Shown here piece by piece: positions 11,536-25,020 of a DNA stretch of 64,000 nt; the first letter of the stretch is position 1, and each line of letters starts with the position of its first letter. A program made the position numbers and the translations under genes. The DNA lies in assembly GCA_030015575.1 (NCBI GenBank), contig JASDDO010000006.1, forward strand, positions 320,836,361 to 320,900,360, given 5' to 3'. The stretch comes from Agapanthus africanus. Taxonomy: Eukaryota > Streptophyta > Magnoliopsida > Asparagales > Amaryllidaceae. A model generated the notes under the pieces. The model was given only the letters and a program-made list of their open reading frames with translations, was not told the origin of the DNA and made no database searches.

Positions 11536-12611
11536 AGGTGTGCAAGTTGCTTATGTCTATCCAAAGACTAAAGCATGAATAGCATAGACGGATCATCTGT
11601 TTTGATGCAACAGTCAAGGTGATTGACTTCATCTAAAGAATACGTGAACTTAGCAAGAAAGGTGTAGGGAGCACTGTCCTGGAATTTAGATAACATACTC
11701 CTGATAGGAAGTGATGTTCCTATACTAAAATCGGTCAAACTTTGATTGTCACGGATGTTTCTCCACATAAGATCTGGATAAGATATCATGGATTCTAGTG
11801 AATAGATCTATAGTTTTAGATATAGGTTTAGGAAGTGTCCTAATCCGGGTATTTAGACACCATTCTAAAAGTGTTTTAGAATGGACGACTCCTGGCGTGG
11901 TAGTGTACCCGCAGGTGATGGAGTCATCCTCTCTAAAGAGATGTCTTCTAAACTGATGAGAGGAAGAACTGGCATGAATGACATATCATTTGCATAGGAA
12001 TTTGAGTCAGTCATGCAATGTCTTGTACCAAAGCAGATATTGATTATGCACCTGCTGCAGTAAGCAGATAATAGTCCAATCCTGGAGAAATAAAGGGAAG
12101 CAGTGAAGAACATAAGAGAATGTTCTTGGTATATGATAACGGCCGCTTTCTCCTGGAAGTGGTTATCGGCTCAGGCTTCTAAGATGACCTGGATAACAGA
12201 GATACTGTCAAAGTTTTGAGTTTACCCTCTTCTGAGAAGCAATATATTAGATAGGGTTCCAATAGGGATACTGAGGTAGGCATGGAGTAGGATGCTGGTT
12301 ATGACTCAACGGAGGATACAGCCCAAGAAGTTTGTTGGATAAAGTTGTTTATTTATGAACTTGGTCCCATCAAGTATCCAAACAAATTCTTGAGGCGAGG
12401 TATCGCTCAGTTTGGGAGATTGTTGCTCTCCGCGAAGTTGAGATGTAGAAAGAGGAAATTGGAACATTGTAGCGGATCCACTCACTGAGTCAATTTCTCG
12501 AACATGGATGTTTCACAAATACGGTTTGCGAAATTGATTAGTAAAGAAATTGGGTATTCGTTAGCACAAGGGATATGGGTATCCGATACCGCAATAATTG
12601 GCCTTAAGTGC
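11536..12611 (+). pseudogene. Decayed copia reverse transcriptase C-terminus and RNase H
   Basis: Plus-strand frames interrupted by stops and small indels retain copia landmarks: a GVILSKEMS-like phrase near 11920, ADIDYAPAAVSR-like residues near 12040, FLVYDNGRFLLEVV-like sequence near 12130, and DSTTE...QEVCWIKLFIYELG-like RNase H residues near 12305-12365. The order matches the end of a copia polyprotein, and it is followed directly by a polypurine tract and LTR. All 5' domains are missing; the hairpin-rich element abuts at about 11536. It cannot make a functional enzyme. Confidence 0.7.
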
Positions 12612-12622
12612 AAGTGGGAGAT
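12612..12622 (+). other. Polypurine tract of the decayed copia element
   Basis: AAGTGGGAGAT lies immediately before an LTR starting TGTTGG. This is a common arrangement at the 3' end of plant copia elements and sets the orientation as plus. Confidence 0.75.
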
Positions 12623-13196
12623 TGTTGGATATAGTGCCCTTAAGGAAATTATTGTAATTGCAGGTAGGCGATTATGATAATTGAGGGATGACCTATGCAG
12701 GTAGAACAGTCTTACTCGAAATGATATTATGCTGTCTGGTTTGTCTTTATCATTGATGTGTATACGTTTTACTTGTTATTACGTGTAGCTAATAAATAAT
12801 GATGAAGCCCGTAGAATTCTTGCTTGACTACCAGTATTATGATGGCGATCATATACGTGAGAGCTGGGTAGTCCATAAGAACATCCTTAAATGTCCCTAG
12901 TCGATAGAGTATCGAGACTAGACATCGATATTCCGGAGTAGACTAGTGTATACGTTTTTAGACCCCGACGAGGGGCGGTGGCCGGTCTCACAAACCATTG
13001 GTGTTGTGTCATCTAAGATACTAAACAGGTGCTCACTGGAGGTGAGTATACCAGATGGACTCGCCGAGAACTTCTAGATGGTATTATATCTATCGTCAGA
13101 TAGAAGTTCTTTAGTGGCATAAGTACAAATTAGTCTTTTGATCCTAAATTATCATTTGTCTTATGTGAGTTCCCACTGTATTTAGAATACTATCCT

Positions 13197-16100
13197 TGTC
13201 ACGCCCCGCTTCCCAGAGTGCGCTAAGATCGGCACGTGACAGAGCCAACCATGCTACCTGTGGCTACGAAGTATCCCTCCACAGTCACATTACGGCTGTC
13301 TATAAGATATCAAGAATAGTAAAAGAGAAATAAACTATCTAGTACATGTCCATGAGCCAGAATAAACGAGTCAAGAAATAATATGCGGAAGCAATAGATC
13401 CAAAAAACAATAATAATCTGGAATGTACGTCCCAAATACGGGCTCACATCAGGAATGATTATGCTGGAAGAAAACTAAACTAAAATACTAACAGGTCTTC
13501 ATTGCTCGGCCTGTACACTAAAATACTCCTGATCGGTCAGCTGCAAAGGTAGAGGATCTGGGCATGCAAAACCCAGACGTCAGTGCGTCATAATATCAAC
13601 AATAATATAATCAGGAGATAACAGGATATGCAAGCATGGGTATGAACAGTAATAAATGTCTAACTGTAACACGAATGTGGAACAGTGAATGGTAAAAGCA
13701 TATATGACGTGCAGTGAGTAATCCGAACTAAGCTACTGGGTTAACTACTCCCAAGTCTGTGAAATCAATTTAATGAATCGTCGATGTAACTCAATAGTAT
13801 CCCGTACGTGCCCGGGACCACGGTCCAGATTCTCGGGCTGAAACCAAGACATGCCGCTAGGCACTAAAACAGGAAATATGTACAGATGAATGATGTCAGC
13901 ATCATCATCCCAGGGCTTGCCTAGCCCCTAAAACTGATCAGTATAAGTAAGCGAACTGTCGAGTTATAAGTCGGGTTTCATCATTGATTTCCCCATACCC
14001 CCAAGTTATGTGTTCAAGTCAGGTATTGATAAATCTGAAGCTAATGCCAACACAGGATCAAGCAGGAACAGGTTTGTCTATACAGACAACAGGATATGTC
14101 CATCGGGACAACATGTCAGGATCGTCGGCATTAGAAACATGATCAGGTAACATGTTAAGTAGTGATATATCAGGTCGTGTCAGGTAGTGAACGTGTATCA
14201 AGTTATGTCAAGTAGTGAAGTATCAGGTCATGTCAAATAGTGCACAGGTATCAAGTTATGTCAAGTAATGCACGGGTATCAAGCGGAAGCTCATAATAAA
14301 ACTGTAACAGCTACGGATGCACAACAAAAGCACGGATGCACAAACATCTATCAGGGGTTACATCATGACTATGTAGGATGCAAATTATCAAGCATGGTGC
14401 ACTAATACAACAGTAACATGAAATAATATGGTCTTGGCGTGCAACTAGATATGTAAGAAACCGTACGGATACAGACGGATACTATAAAACTATAAATCGG
14501 TAAAATTTGCTGAATATTAAAACACAAGCACTATTATTTATTAGATAGATATTGATATAATAAAATTAACATGGATAACATATTCAATCTGATTAATAAC
14601 TATAAAAGTGGTATTGATTAACCATGCATAAGAAAGTTCCGTTCGGAAATTCAGCGTCACCATGATTTGTAAAATAGCTTAAAAATAACAAACGTTCTAC
14701 AAAAGGAACGCGTCTTATACCAAAACAAAGATAATTCAATAAGATTTTCATTTTTATAAGTTGAAGTATCTCAGGTTGTTCCTAAGAAAAAGTTATGAAC
14801 ATTCGAAATTGAAAGTTTGCTGCTGGAATTTCCCTGGACAGCAGTTTAGAGATATTTTCATTTGAATTTTACGTTATTTAAACAATTTATTTTGCAAGTA
14901 AATATTTCGTAGAGTTTAGTATTCTGAGTTATCTTCGTAACGAACTAAAGAACGTATACTAATAATTTTTCTATGATTTATAATGAATTTTATAAGGTAA
15001 GGTGTACAATAAATTTCAGATTTGTCGTATCCGCTTTGCAACGACGTTTCATGTGTAAACTATAATATTTTCAAACTATATTTTGTATAATATTATAAAA
15101 TACAGATTATAAACTAATTAAAGATAATAATAAGAAATATTATGACGATATATATTTTAAATGATATGGATGCAATCGGGTATCCGAAACCAGTAAAACT
15201 TCAGTATGGATGCATAATACTATACCTAGCTTGTAGCAAGATGATTTAGCATGCGTCTAGACATGTAAATAATGATATTGATGTGTACGGACGTCGTATA
15301 ACATTAAAATGATAAACTGGTAAATGCGGGATGTACAACTAAACAATATGAAATGTAAATATTCAATTGAGTGCAGTATATTGTAATATAGTATGTAACA
15401 AGATATGTTTGCATGCACTAGATGTGAAATAACTTGCACGGATGCACACGGATATCCGAAAACGGTGAAACATGCAAAATGATAATGTGGGATGCATAAC
15501 TAATCATTATGTGTTGTTATTATTCAAATGAATATAGAATACAGTAGTATAGCATGTAGCAAGATTAACTTGCCTCGACGGATCACGAAACGGATATGTA
15601 CGGCACGTCCGGCGTCGGTAAAACGTCGCAACGCACGCACGGCACACGGGACAGGTCTAAACAATGCAAGAGGGTGATCACGCAGGCAAGGTACGTTCAC
15701 TGGATCACTCGGACCGTCAACGACGAGCACGGCTCCGGCGGTGATCACCGGAATCAAGAAACAAGATCAAGAAAAAAAAGAAGAAGAAAGAAGAAGAAGA
15801 TGTAAGAAGAAGAGACTGTGTATTAAATAAGTAAAGAAATAAATAAATAAAATATATATAAATATATATATATTCAGGGGAGAGAGAGAGAGAAAGGAGT
15901 TGTTAGTTTGTTAGGAAATTAGTTTAGATTTAAATTTAAAAAAATCTTGTATTAGTTAACTAAATTTTAATTTGTATCAGTTTATAAAATTAATATTATA
16001 TAAAAAAAAATTTGATATTCTGGTAAATACAAATATAGTCCAAAACATGCCCGGGTCGGGCCTAAAATTCAGTTTTAAAATACGAAAAATATACATGTCG

Positions 16101-16559
16101 ACCAAAATAAAAAATGAATGTCCGGGTAACGAAAATGCGTACTCCCAAGAACGGATGCAGGTACGTGCGCGTAACCATCCAAACAAGTCTGTTTCACTGA
16201 ACGGGACGAGAACAAGATGCGCGGATGCTACCACGGGGCTAGGGATATCATGCAGGCCATGCAATGTATTTTTAAAATAATTTATGTGATTTAAAATGTT
16301 ATATTGTAAAAATGCAAATGCCAGATAAAATGCCAGTATGCAAGATGCATAAATTAAAATAAAAGTGCACGAGTTCATGTAACAGGTCAGGATAAATCAT
16401 AAACATGAATCAAGACAGCTTTCAAGCAAGCGGGTCGGGTAGAATGCAAATACAAATGTCAAATACACTATTCGCACCCAAAACACAGTAAATCAGAAAA
16501 ATACCATAAATAAAGAGATACTTGAATTAGAACTGGTATAAACGTACTAGGGTGTTATA
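13197..16559 (-). repeat. Gypsy element, left (3') LTR
   Basis: It starts TGTCACGCCCCGCTTCC and ends GGTGTTATA, where the partner LTR ends GGTGTTACA, so the terminal CA has mutated. A diverged array built on ATCAAGTTATGTCAAGTAGTG lies at 14150-14285. A stretch at 15760-15800 is almost pure AAG repeat. No gene is seen; open frames here are chance. Confidence 0.9.
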
Positions 16560-19500
16560 TTATACCCAACTACAAAAAGAATTTCGTCCTCGAAATTTCC
16601 AAGACAAGAAAATGTAAACAATCAAGAATCTACAAGAACAGGTGTGGAAACTTCTGTCGAATCTCGTCTTCTCGTTTCCAAGTCGATTCTCCATGCGAGC
16701 GGTTTCCCCAAGAAACAAGTACGAGAGAGATAACCTTGTTCTTAAGGACTTTTTCTCTTCGATGAACAATCGACATCGGTCGTTCCTCAAAGGTTAAATC
16801 CTCTCTTACAGTTAGCTCCGAATGATCCAGTACGTGTGTTTCATCTCGAATATACTTACGGAGTTGAGATACATGAAACACGTCATGAACATTCGCCAAA
16901 GATTATAGTAAAACCAATCGATAAGCCACTTCTCCAATACACTCCATAATCTCGAAAGGCCCCATGAATCGAGGACTAAGCTTGCTTCGACTCCCAAAAC
17001 GAATCACTCCTCTAGTCGGTGATATCTTCAAGAATACAAGATCACCAACAGCGAACTCTAGAGGTCTTCTCGATATATCGGCCCAACTCTTCTGCCGATC
17101 CTGCTGCCTTCATGTTATTCCGGATATCATTAATTTTCTCCACGGTTTGCACGATCAAATCCGGTCCCAACAATCTTTGTTCTCCAACATCGTCCCAACA
17201 AACAGGTGAACGACACTTGTGACCATACAATGTTTCGAATGGAGCCATCTGAATAGTCGCCTGAAAACTGTTGTTGTACGAAAACTCCACCAAGTGTAGA
17301 TGATCCTCCCACGAACCCTTGAAGTCCAACATGCAAGCTCTAAACATGTCTTCAAGAGTTTGGATCGTTCTCTCCGACTGGCCATCTGTCTGGGGATGAT
17401 AAGCTATGCTAAACTTCAATCGCGTCCCCAAACTTTCCTGTAAACTCCTTCAGAAGTGCGATAAGAATCGGGTGTCACGATTGGACACGAAGCTCACAGG
17501 TACTCCATGCAATCTCACAATCTCCTGCATGTACCGTTCTGCTAACGCTTCCGTTGACTGACCAACTCGAAACGGTATGAAGTGAGCTGCCTTGGTCAAT
17601 CGATCAACAATCACCCAAACTGTATTGTTGCCCTTTGGACTCCGCGGTAGAGCTGTCACGAAATCCATGGTTATATATTCTCACTTCCATTGAGAAATCG
17701 AAAGTGGTTACAATAAACCAGCAACCCTTTGACGTTGAGCCTTAACTTGCTGACACACCAAGCACTTCGCTGCAAAGCGAGCAATCTCCCTTTTCATGCC
17801 TTCTCACCAGAAATGTTGTCTTAGATCACGGTATATCTTCGTGCCTCCTGGATGTACGAAATATGCGGAACTGTGTGCCTCCTTCAAAACTTCTTCGCGA
17901 ATATCTCCTTTTGGCACACACAAACGGCTACCATACCGCAACGAACCATCTTCATGAATTAACAAGTCCGTACGAAGTCCAGCTTCAACATGTTCTCGAA
18001 ACTTCTGCAATCTTAGGTCCTGTGATTGCGCTACTTTAATACTCTCGATCAATGACGACTGTACTTGCAGCTGCATCAACTGTCCCAAAGAATGCAGTAG
18101 TACGATCTCCAACTCGAATCTCCGAAAATCTTCGATAAGTTTCTTCTGTGCAGTCAACATCCGAATTGCTGGCAACCGACTAAGCACATCCGGCACTACG
18201 TTAACTTTCCCCGGATGATACTTGAGATCAAGATCGTAGTCAGCCATCAGCTCCAACCATCTACGTTGTCTCATGTTAAGCTCTTTCTGCGTGAACACAT
18301 ACTTTAGGCTTTTATGATCGGTGAATACTTCAACCCTTTCGCCCAATAAGTAGTGTCTCCAAATCTTCAAAGCGAAAATCACTGCTACAAGCTCCAAATC
18401 ATGAGTTGGGTAATTCTTCTCATGGATCTTCAATTGTCTCGATGCGTAAGCTATAACCTTCTCATGCTGCATCAAAACACGTCCCAAACCTTTCCCAGAT
18501 GTGTCCCTGTGAATCACCAATCCTCCGGAACTGTCTGGCACGGTCAGAATAGGAGCGGTTATCAATCTCTGCTTCAACGCCTCAAAAGCCGACGCACATT
18601 TATCCGTCCATACAAACGGTACTTCCTTACACGTAAGCTTAGTCAAGGCTCAGCCAAATGGGCGAAATTCTCCATGAATCTTCTGTAATATCTGACAAGT
18701 CTAAGAAAACTTTTGATCTCTGCTACGTTCTTCGGAATCGGCCAATCTTGAACTGTTGCAATCTTCTCAGGGTCAACAGTGATTCCATCTCTGGATACAA
18801 CATGCCCCAAAAACTTCACTTCTTCAAGCCAAAACTCGCACTTGCTCATCTTTGCATACAATATTTCTTGTCTCAATGTCTGCAGTGCGATCTTCAAGTG
18901 TTCTGCATGCTCTTCTAGGCTCCTCGAGTAGACCAGAATATCATCGATAAACACCACTATAAACTAGTCCAAGAACGGTGAAAAGATTTGGTTCATCAAG
19001 TCCATAAATATTGCTGGTGCATTCACTAAATGCTCGTAATGTCCATATCGAGTTCGAAACGCAGTCTTGCAAATAACTTCTGATTTAACTCGGACCTGAT
19101 GATATCCGAATCGCAAATCCAGTTTCGAGAATGCCCTCGCGCCACTAAGTTGCTCGAATAATTAGCCAATGCGAGGGATCGGGTGCCTGTTCTTAATAGT
19201 CACCGGGTTAAATTCTCGATAATCTATGCACATTCTCCTTGTGCCATCTTTCTTCCTGACTAGAAGAACTGGAGCTCCCCAAGGTGAATTGCTGCTGCGA
19301 ATCCACCCCTTCTCAAGTAGTTCGGTAACCTGCTTCTTTACTTCTTCCAACTCCACTGGCGCCATTGGATAGTACGCCTTTGAGATTGGCATGCATCAGG
19401 AACAAGATCGATCGCGAACTCCACATCTCGTTTTGGCGGTAAACTCAAGATGTCCTCGAACACGTCCATAAACTCTCGAACTACAGCTGGCGCTTCCTCT

Positions 19501-19890
19501 TTATCAACTTCCATTGACGAAAGAACATGGCTTGTCGGCCTAGCCCTAAACTCGACTGGCCCGACAGAACTGCTTCCTCCAGCAAAAACAAACTCCGGAT
19601 GTCCGGAAATCTGGAAAATCACTTTCTTTACCCTACAATCAATGTGAGCATGGAAAGTGCCGAGAAAATCCATTCCCAAGACAACAACAAACAAAGGGAT
19701 GCACCAGAATTGAATAATTCTAATGCGGGGAAAACATAAACAAGTAGGATACCTGAAACGACTTCACCTGAATCCAAACACTGAAGAAGATAAGCACGGT
19801 AAACAGGATTCAAGCTTGCGATAAAACATGAACTGGAAAGTAAGAAAAGCAAGGCAATATAACGACCATGAACAAGGAAGTGAATCAAGA
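16560..19890 (-). pseudogene. Gypsy pol remnant: protease end, RT, RNase H, integrase, chromodomain
   Basis: Reading leftwards: a protease fragment with LFNSGAS, where the catalytic Asp is Asn (19628-19888); reverse transcriptase with [16 protein letters not shown] and [10 protein letters not shown] (about 19390-18650); RNase H with RDTSGKG and [10 protein letters not shown], running into the integrase zinc-finger region (18646-17804); integrase catalytic core with DFVTALP, SNRDTRF (second catalytic Asp now Asn) and GQSERTIQ (about 17803-17042); and a chromodomain with ESTWKREDEIRQKFPHLF (16899-16630). Several stops and frameshifts interrupt it. Most of protease and all of gag are deleted. 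The enzyme is dead. Confidence 0.9.
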
Positions 19891-20230
19891 CTAGGACTCC
19901 AAGTTACTTAAATAGAGTACCGCATTGTAACCATGCTGCAGTTCATGGGTACAATCACATAACTCCGTTCAAGTCGCCCAAATGCTGGAATCAAAATCAA
20001 AGGAATAGGAAAGGATAACCAAAAGGTTTCAAGCCGAGATGCAAAGTTGTTTGCATTTCGTCAAGACAAGGGTCAAGAGAAAGATATGATTCAAGAATCA
20101 CGATAATAATGTGGCAGGACATGTTCCTAATCACGGATTTTTTGATTCATGTATTGGGTCCAATAACCAACCACAAAAAGAATCAAACCCAATTAACCTA
20201 AATACTATGGCTCTGATACAAAACAAACCC
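19891..20230 (-). other. Leader and mutated primer-binding site of the gypsy element
   Basis: Non-coding leader between the truncated protease remnant and the 5' LTR. A degraded initiator-Met primer site (GCTCTGATACAAA on the plus strand; the usual form is GCTCTGATACCA) lies at about 20212-20224, shortly before the LTR at 20231. Its counterpart in the related element is intact. Confidence 0.65.
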
Positions 20231-23200
20231 TGTCACGCCCCGCTTCCCAGAGTGCGCTAAGATCGGCACGTGACAGAGCCAACCATGCTACCTGTGGCTA
20301 CGAAGCATCCCTCCATAGTCACATTACGGCTGTCTATAAGATATCAAGAACAGTAAAAGTGAAATAAACTATCTAGTACATGTCCATGAGCCAGAATAAA
20401 CGAGTCAAGAAATAATATGCGGAAGCAATAGATCCAATAAACAATAATAACCTGGAATGTACGTCCCAAATACGGGCTCACATCAGGAATGAGAATGCTG
20501 AAAGAAAACTAAACTAAAATACTAACAGGTCTTCACTGCTCGGCCTGTACACTGAAATACTCCTGATCGGTCAGCTGCAAAGGTAGAGGATCTGAGCCAT
20601 GCAAAACCCAGACGTCAGTGCGTCATAATATCAACAATAATATAATCAGGAGATAACAGGATATGCAAGCATGAGTATGAACAATAATAAATGTCTAACT
20701 GTAACACGAATGTGGAACAGTGAAGGGTAAAAGCATATATGACGTGCAGTGAGTAATCTGAACTAAGCTACTGGGTTAACTACTCCCAAATCTGTGAAAT
20801 CAATTTAATAAATCGTCGATGTAACTTAATAGTATCCCGTACGTGCCCGGGACCACGGTCCAGATTCTCGGGCTGAAATCGAGACATGCCGCTAGGCACT
20901 AAAACAGGAAATATGTACAGATGAATGATGTCAGCATCATCATCCCAGGGCTGGCCTAGCCCCTAAAACTGATCAGTATAAGCAAGCGAACTGTCGAGTT
21001 ACAAGTCAGGTTTCATCATTGATTTCCCCATACCCCCAAGTTATGTGTTCAAGTCAGGTATTGATAAATCTGAAGCTAATGCCAACACAGGATCAAGCAG
21101 GAACATGTTTGTCTATACAGACAACAGGATATGTCCATCAGGACAACATGTCAGGATCGTCGGCATTAGAAACATGATCAGGTAACATGTCAAGTAATGA
21201 TATATCAGGTCGTGTCAGGTAGTGAACATGTATCAAGTTATGTCAAGTAGTGAAGTATCAGGTCATGTCAAGTAGTGCACAGGTATCAAGTCATGTCAAG
21301 TAATGCACGGGTATCAAGCGGAAGCTCATAATAAAACTGTAACAGCTACGGATGCACAACAAAAACATGGATGCACAAACATCTATCAGGGGTTACATCA
21401 TAACTATGTAGGATGCAAATTATCAAGTATGGTGTACTAATACAACAGTAACATAAAATAATATGGTCTCGGCGTGCAACTAGATATGTAATAAACCATA
21501 CGGATACAGACGGATACTATAAAACTGTAAATCGGTAAAATTTGCTGAATATTAAAACACAAGCACTATTATTTATTAAATAGATATTGATATAATAATA
21601 TTAACATGGATAACATATTCAAACCGATTAATAATTATAAAAGTGGTATTGATTAACCATGCACAAGAAAGTTCCGTTCAGAAATTCAGTGTCATCCTGA
21701 TTTGTAAAATAGCTTAAAAATAACAAACGTTCTCCAAAAGGAACGTGTCTTATACCAAAACAAAGATAATTCAATAAGCTTTTCATTTTTATAAGTTGAA
21801 GTATCTCAGGTTGTTCTTAAAAAAATATATGAACATTCGAAATTGAAAGTTTGCTGCTGGAATTTCCCTGGACAGCAGTTTAGAGATATTTTCATTTTCA
21901 TTTTACGTTATTTAAACAATTTATTTTGCAAGTGAATATTTCATAAAGTTATAGTATTCTGAGTTAGCTTCGTAACGAACTAAAGAACGTATACTAATAA
22001 TTTTTCTATGATATATAATGAATTTTATAAGGTAAGGTGTACAGTAAATTTTAGATTTGTCGTATCCGCTTTGCAACGACGTTTCATGTGTAAACTATAA
22101 TATTTTCAAACTATATTTTGTATAACATTATAAAATGCAGATTATAAACTAATTAAAGATAATAATAAGAAATATTACGACGATATATATTTTAAATGAT
22201 ATGGATGCAATCGGGTATTCGAAAACAGTAAAACTTCAGTATGGATGCATAATACTATACATAGCTTGTAGCAAGATAATTTAGCATGCGACTAGACATG
22301 TAAATAATGATATTGATGTGTACGGACGTCGTATAACAATAAAATGATAAACTGGTAAATGCGGGATGTACAACTAAATAATATGAAATGTAAATATTCA
22401 ATTGAGTGCAGTATATTGTAATATAGTATGTAATAAGATAGGTTTGCATGCACTAGATGTGAAATAACTTGCACGGATGCACACGGATATCCGAAAACGG
22501 TGAAACATGCAAAATGATAATGTGGGATGCATAACTAATTATTATGTGTTGTTATTATTCAAATGAATATAGAATACAGTAGTATAGTATGTAGCAAGAT
22601 TAACTTGTCTCGACGGATCATGAAACTGATATGTACGGCACGTCCGACGTCGGTAAAACGTCGCAACGCACGCACGTCACACGGGACATATCTAAACAAT
22701 GTAAGAGGGTGATCACGCAGGCAAGGTACGTTCACTGAATCACTCGGATCGTCAACGACGAGCACGGCTCCGGCGGTGATCACCGGAATCAAGAAACAAG
22801 ATCAAGAAAAAGAAATAAGAAAGAAGAAGAAGTAAGAAGAAGAGACTGTGTATTAAATAAGTAAAGAAAAAACTAAATAAATAAAATATATATAAATATA
22901 TATATGCAGAGGAGAAAGAGAGAGAGAGAAAGGGGTTAGTTTGTTAGGAAATTAGTTTAGATTTAAATTTAAAAAATCTTGTATTAGTTAACTAAATTTT
23001 AATTTGTATCAGTTTATAAAATTAATATTATATAAATAAAATTTGATATTCTGGTAAATACAAACATAGTCCAAAATATGCCCGGGTCGGGTCTAAAATT
23101 CAGTTTTAAAATACGAAAAATATACATGTCGACCAAAATAAAAAAATGAATGTCCGGATAACGAAAATGCATACCCCCAAGAACGGATGCAGGTACGTGC

Positions 23201-23591
23201 GCGTAGCCATCCAAACAAATCCGTTTCACTGAACGGGACGAGAACAAGATGCGCGGATGCTACCGCGGGGCTAGGGGTATCATGCATGCCATGCAATGTA
23301 TTTTTAAAATATTTTATGTGACTTAAAATGTTATATTGTAAAAATGCAAATGCCAGATCAAATGCCAGTATGCAAGATGTATAAATTAAAATGAAAGTGC
23401 ACGAGTCCATGTAACAGGTCAGGATAAATCATAAACATGATTCAAGACAGGTTTCAAGCAAGCGGGTCGGGCAGAATGCAAATACAAATGTCAAATACAT
23501 TATTCGCACCCAAAACACAGTAAATCAGGAAAATACCATAAATAAAGAAATACTTGAATTTGAACTGGTATAAACGAATTAGGGTGTTACA
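20231..23591 (-). repeat. Gypsy element, right (5') LTR
   Basis: The full LTR runs from TGTCACGCCCC to GGTGTTACA and is collinear with 13197-16559. The ATCAAGTTATGTCAAGTAGTG array is repeated at 21170-21320. No coding region is seen. Confidence 0.9.
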
Positions 23592-25020
23592 ACCCTACCA
23601 CGGCTCAAAAGAGGCGTGCAAACAGGTTTTAGTCGGGTACAGTCTCGAGCCATATGGAGGCAGTGAGTGATTATCGGGGATTCGTCTATTCTGGTATTAG
23701 GAATCGATGTCGTGCTGTGTTCGGTTGGCCATCACCCTAAATCCGTGGCCACAGTAGATGAAATTTACTGATAGGAGTTTAGTAGTTTCTCAGTTGGTGA
23801 TGAGCTTGATTCTGGCACGATTTATCTGGTTATTAGGAGTCTGACGTTATCCACCCTCTACACTCAGTATGCGGTGCTCTTAGACGAAGAGCGAGATTGT
23901 CACATTCAGGCCCAGTAGAGTACAGACGGACTTGATTGCCGACCTCCCTTTCGACATATACCTGGATAGCCGTTATGTACAGCTAGTGCCACTAACGTGT
24001 TTATGATTTTGGATTTATCCAGTAACTCACTGCCAGCGTATTGTCAAGTCTTTAGAGTCCCACACAAAAGCTTTTCCCGATTCAGGCGATATGATGTAAA
24101 TGATATATGTTGGTACATATAGGGGTCCGATTAAATACGTGTACAAGTTATACGGACTTTAATCAGACGGTTGATAATACTAACCGGTTTAGGATTAAGT
24201 CGGATTATTAAATCAAATTTTGATTTAATAATATATATATATATATATATTCTAATATTATTGTTTACTATTCATTTTCTCTCTCTTAACTATTTGTATT
24301 TTTATAATGATACATGTATATGTATTTCAATACGTGTACCGGAAAGTATTTCGTATTTATATGGAAATATTTCGTGAAGAAGGACACCTAATTTGTTGAT
24401 TTTCATTTTTAAAAAATCAAATATGAGGTGAATGGTTAGATGGCATTTGGGTATGGTTGCAGGAATGTAGAGAGAAATGAGCTTCGTTTGTTTATTAGTA
24501 AATGGTTGCGACATTTTTTTTATGGTTGGAAAAATTATGAAGCCATTCTTTGATTCTCTCATTCATACAACCAAAACCTTAGCTCATTTTGTGCTATGGT
24601 TACCTCTTCTTCCTTCTCCACTTTCTTCATTTTGCTCTCTTGAGCTTGAGGTCTGAGAGTGAAAATGACAGTAGAAAATTCCTACATTCTCCCTTTTCAT
24701 TTCTAACAAACATGGAGCGTCGGTTGCTTCACTAGGTGAAGCAGGACTTTGGATCGGTTTTCTCAGATGGATCATTTTCGGTAAGGACTGTCGCCTCTCA
24801 AACTTGTTCCTGACGGCTTACGAGGAGTTTGGAGGAGTCTTCCATGATTTGGTGGACGCGTATCAAAGGTTATAATCTCTACAAAGCTTGTATGTTTAGT
24901 TACTAGTTTTAGTGTTTAAATCGATCGTTAGGGATTAGTTTCTAGCGCTCTCCGTAAAATTTTTGTACTTCGATTCCGCATCGGCCGCAGTTGTTGCGGT
25001 AAAGGCATTAGGAACTTTCA

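Larger units (their letters stand above)
13197..23591 (-). mobile_element. Ty3/gypsy chromodomain element with internal deletions
   Basis: Two 3.36-kb LTRs (13197-16559 and 20231-23591) flank a 3.7-kb interior. Flanking bases are ATCCT on the left and ACCCT on the right, a target duplication with one change. The element reads on the minus strand and belongs to the same family as 38892-49689, with clearly similar LTRs and polyprotein. Its interior lacks gag and most of protease. The LTRs differ by about ten bases in the first 330 compared by eye, so the insertion is not recent. Confidence 0.9.
12623..25020 (+). repeat. Copia 3' LTR split by a gypsy insertion
   Basis: The LTR starts TGTTGGATATAGTGCCC and is interrupted at 13196/23592; removing the insertion gives about 2.0 kb. 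The right part (23592-25020) is continuous non-coding sequence with an AT-repeat TATA region at 24226-24252 and ends GGAACTTTCA. The end is inferred from the usual TG...CA form, since no second LTR or primer site is present for comparison. Sequence after 25020 looks like low-copy gene-proximal DNA. Confidence 0.6.

Noticed and set aside
15977..16378. 133-codon hydrophobic frame on the minus strand
   Set aside because: Falls in a gypsy LTR, is only partly kept in the partner LTR (23093-23410), and its hydrophobicity follows from AT-rich sequence.
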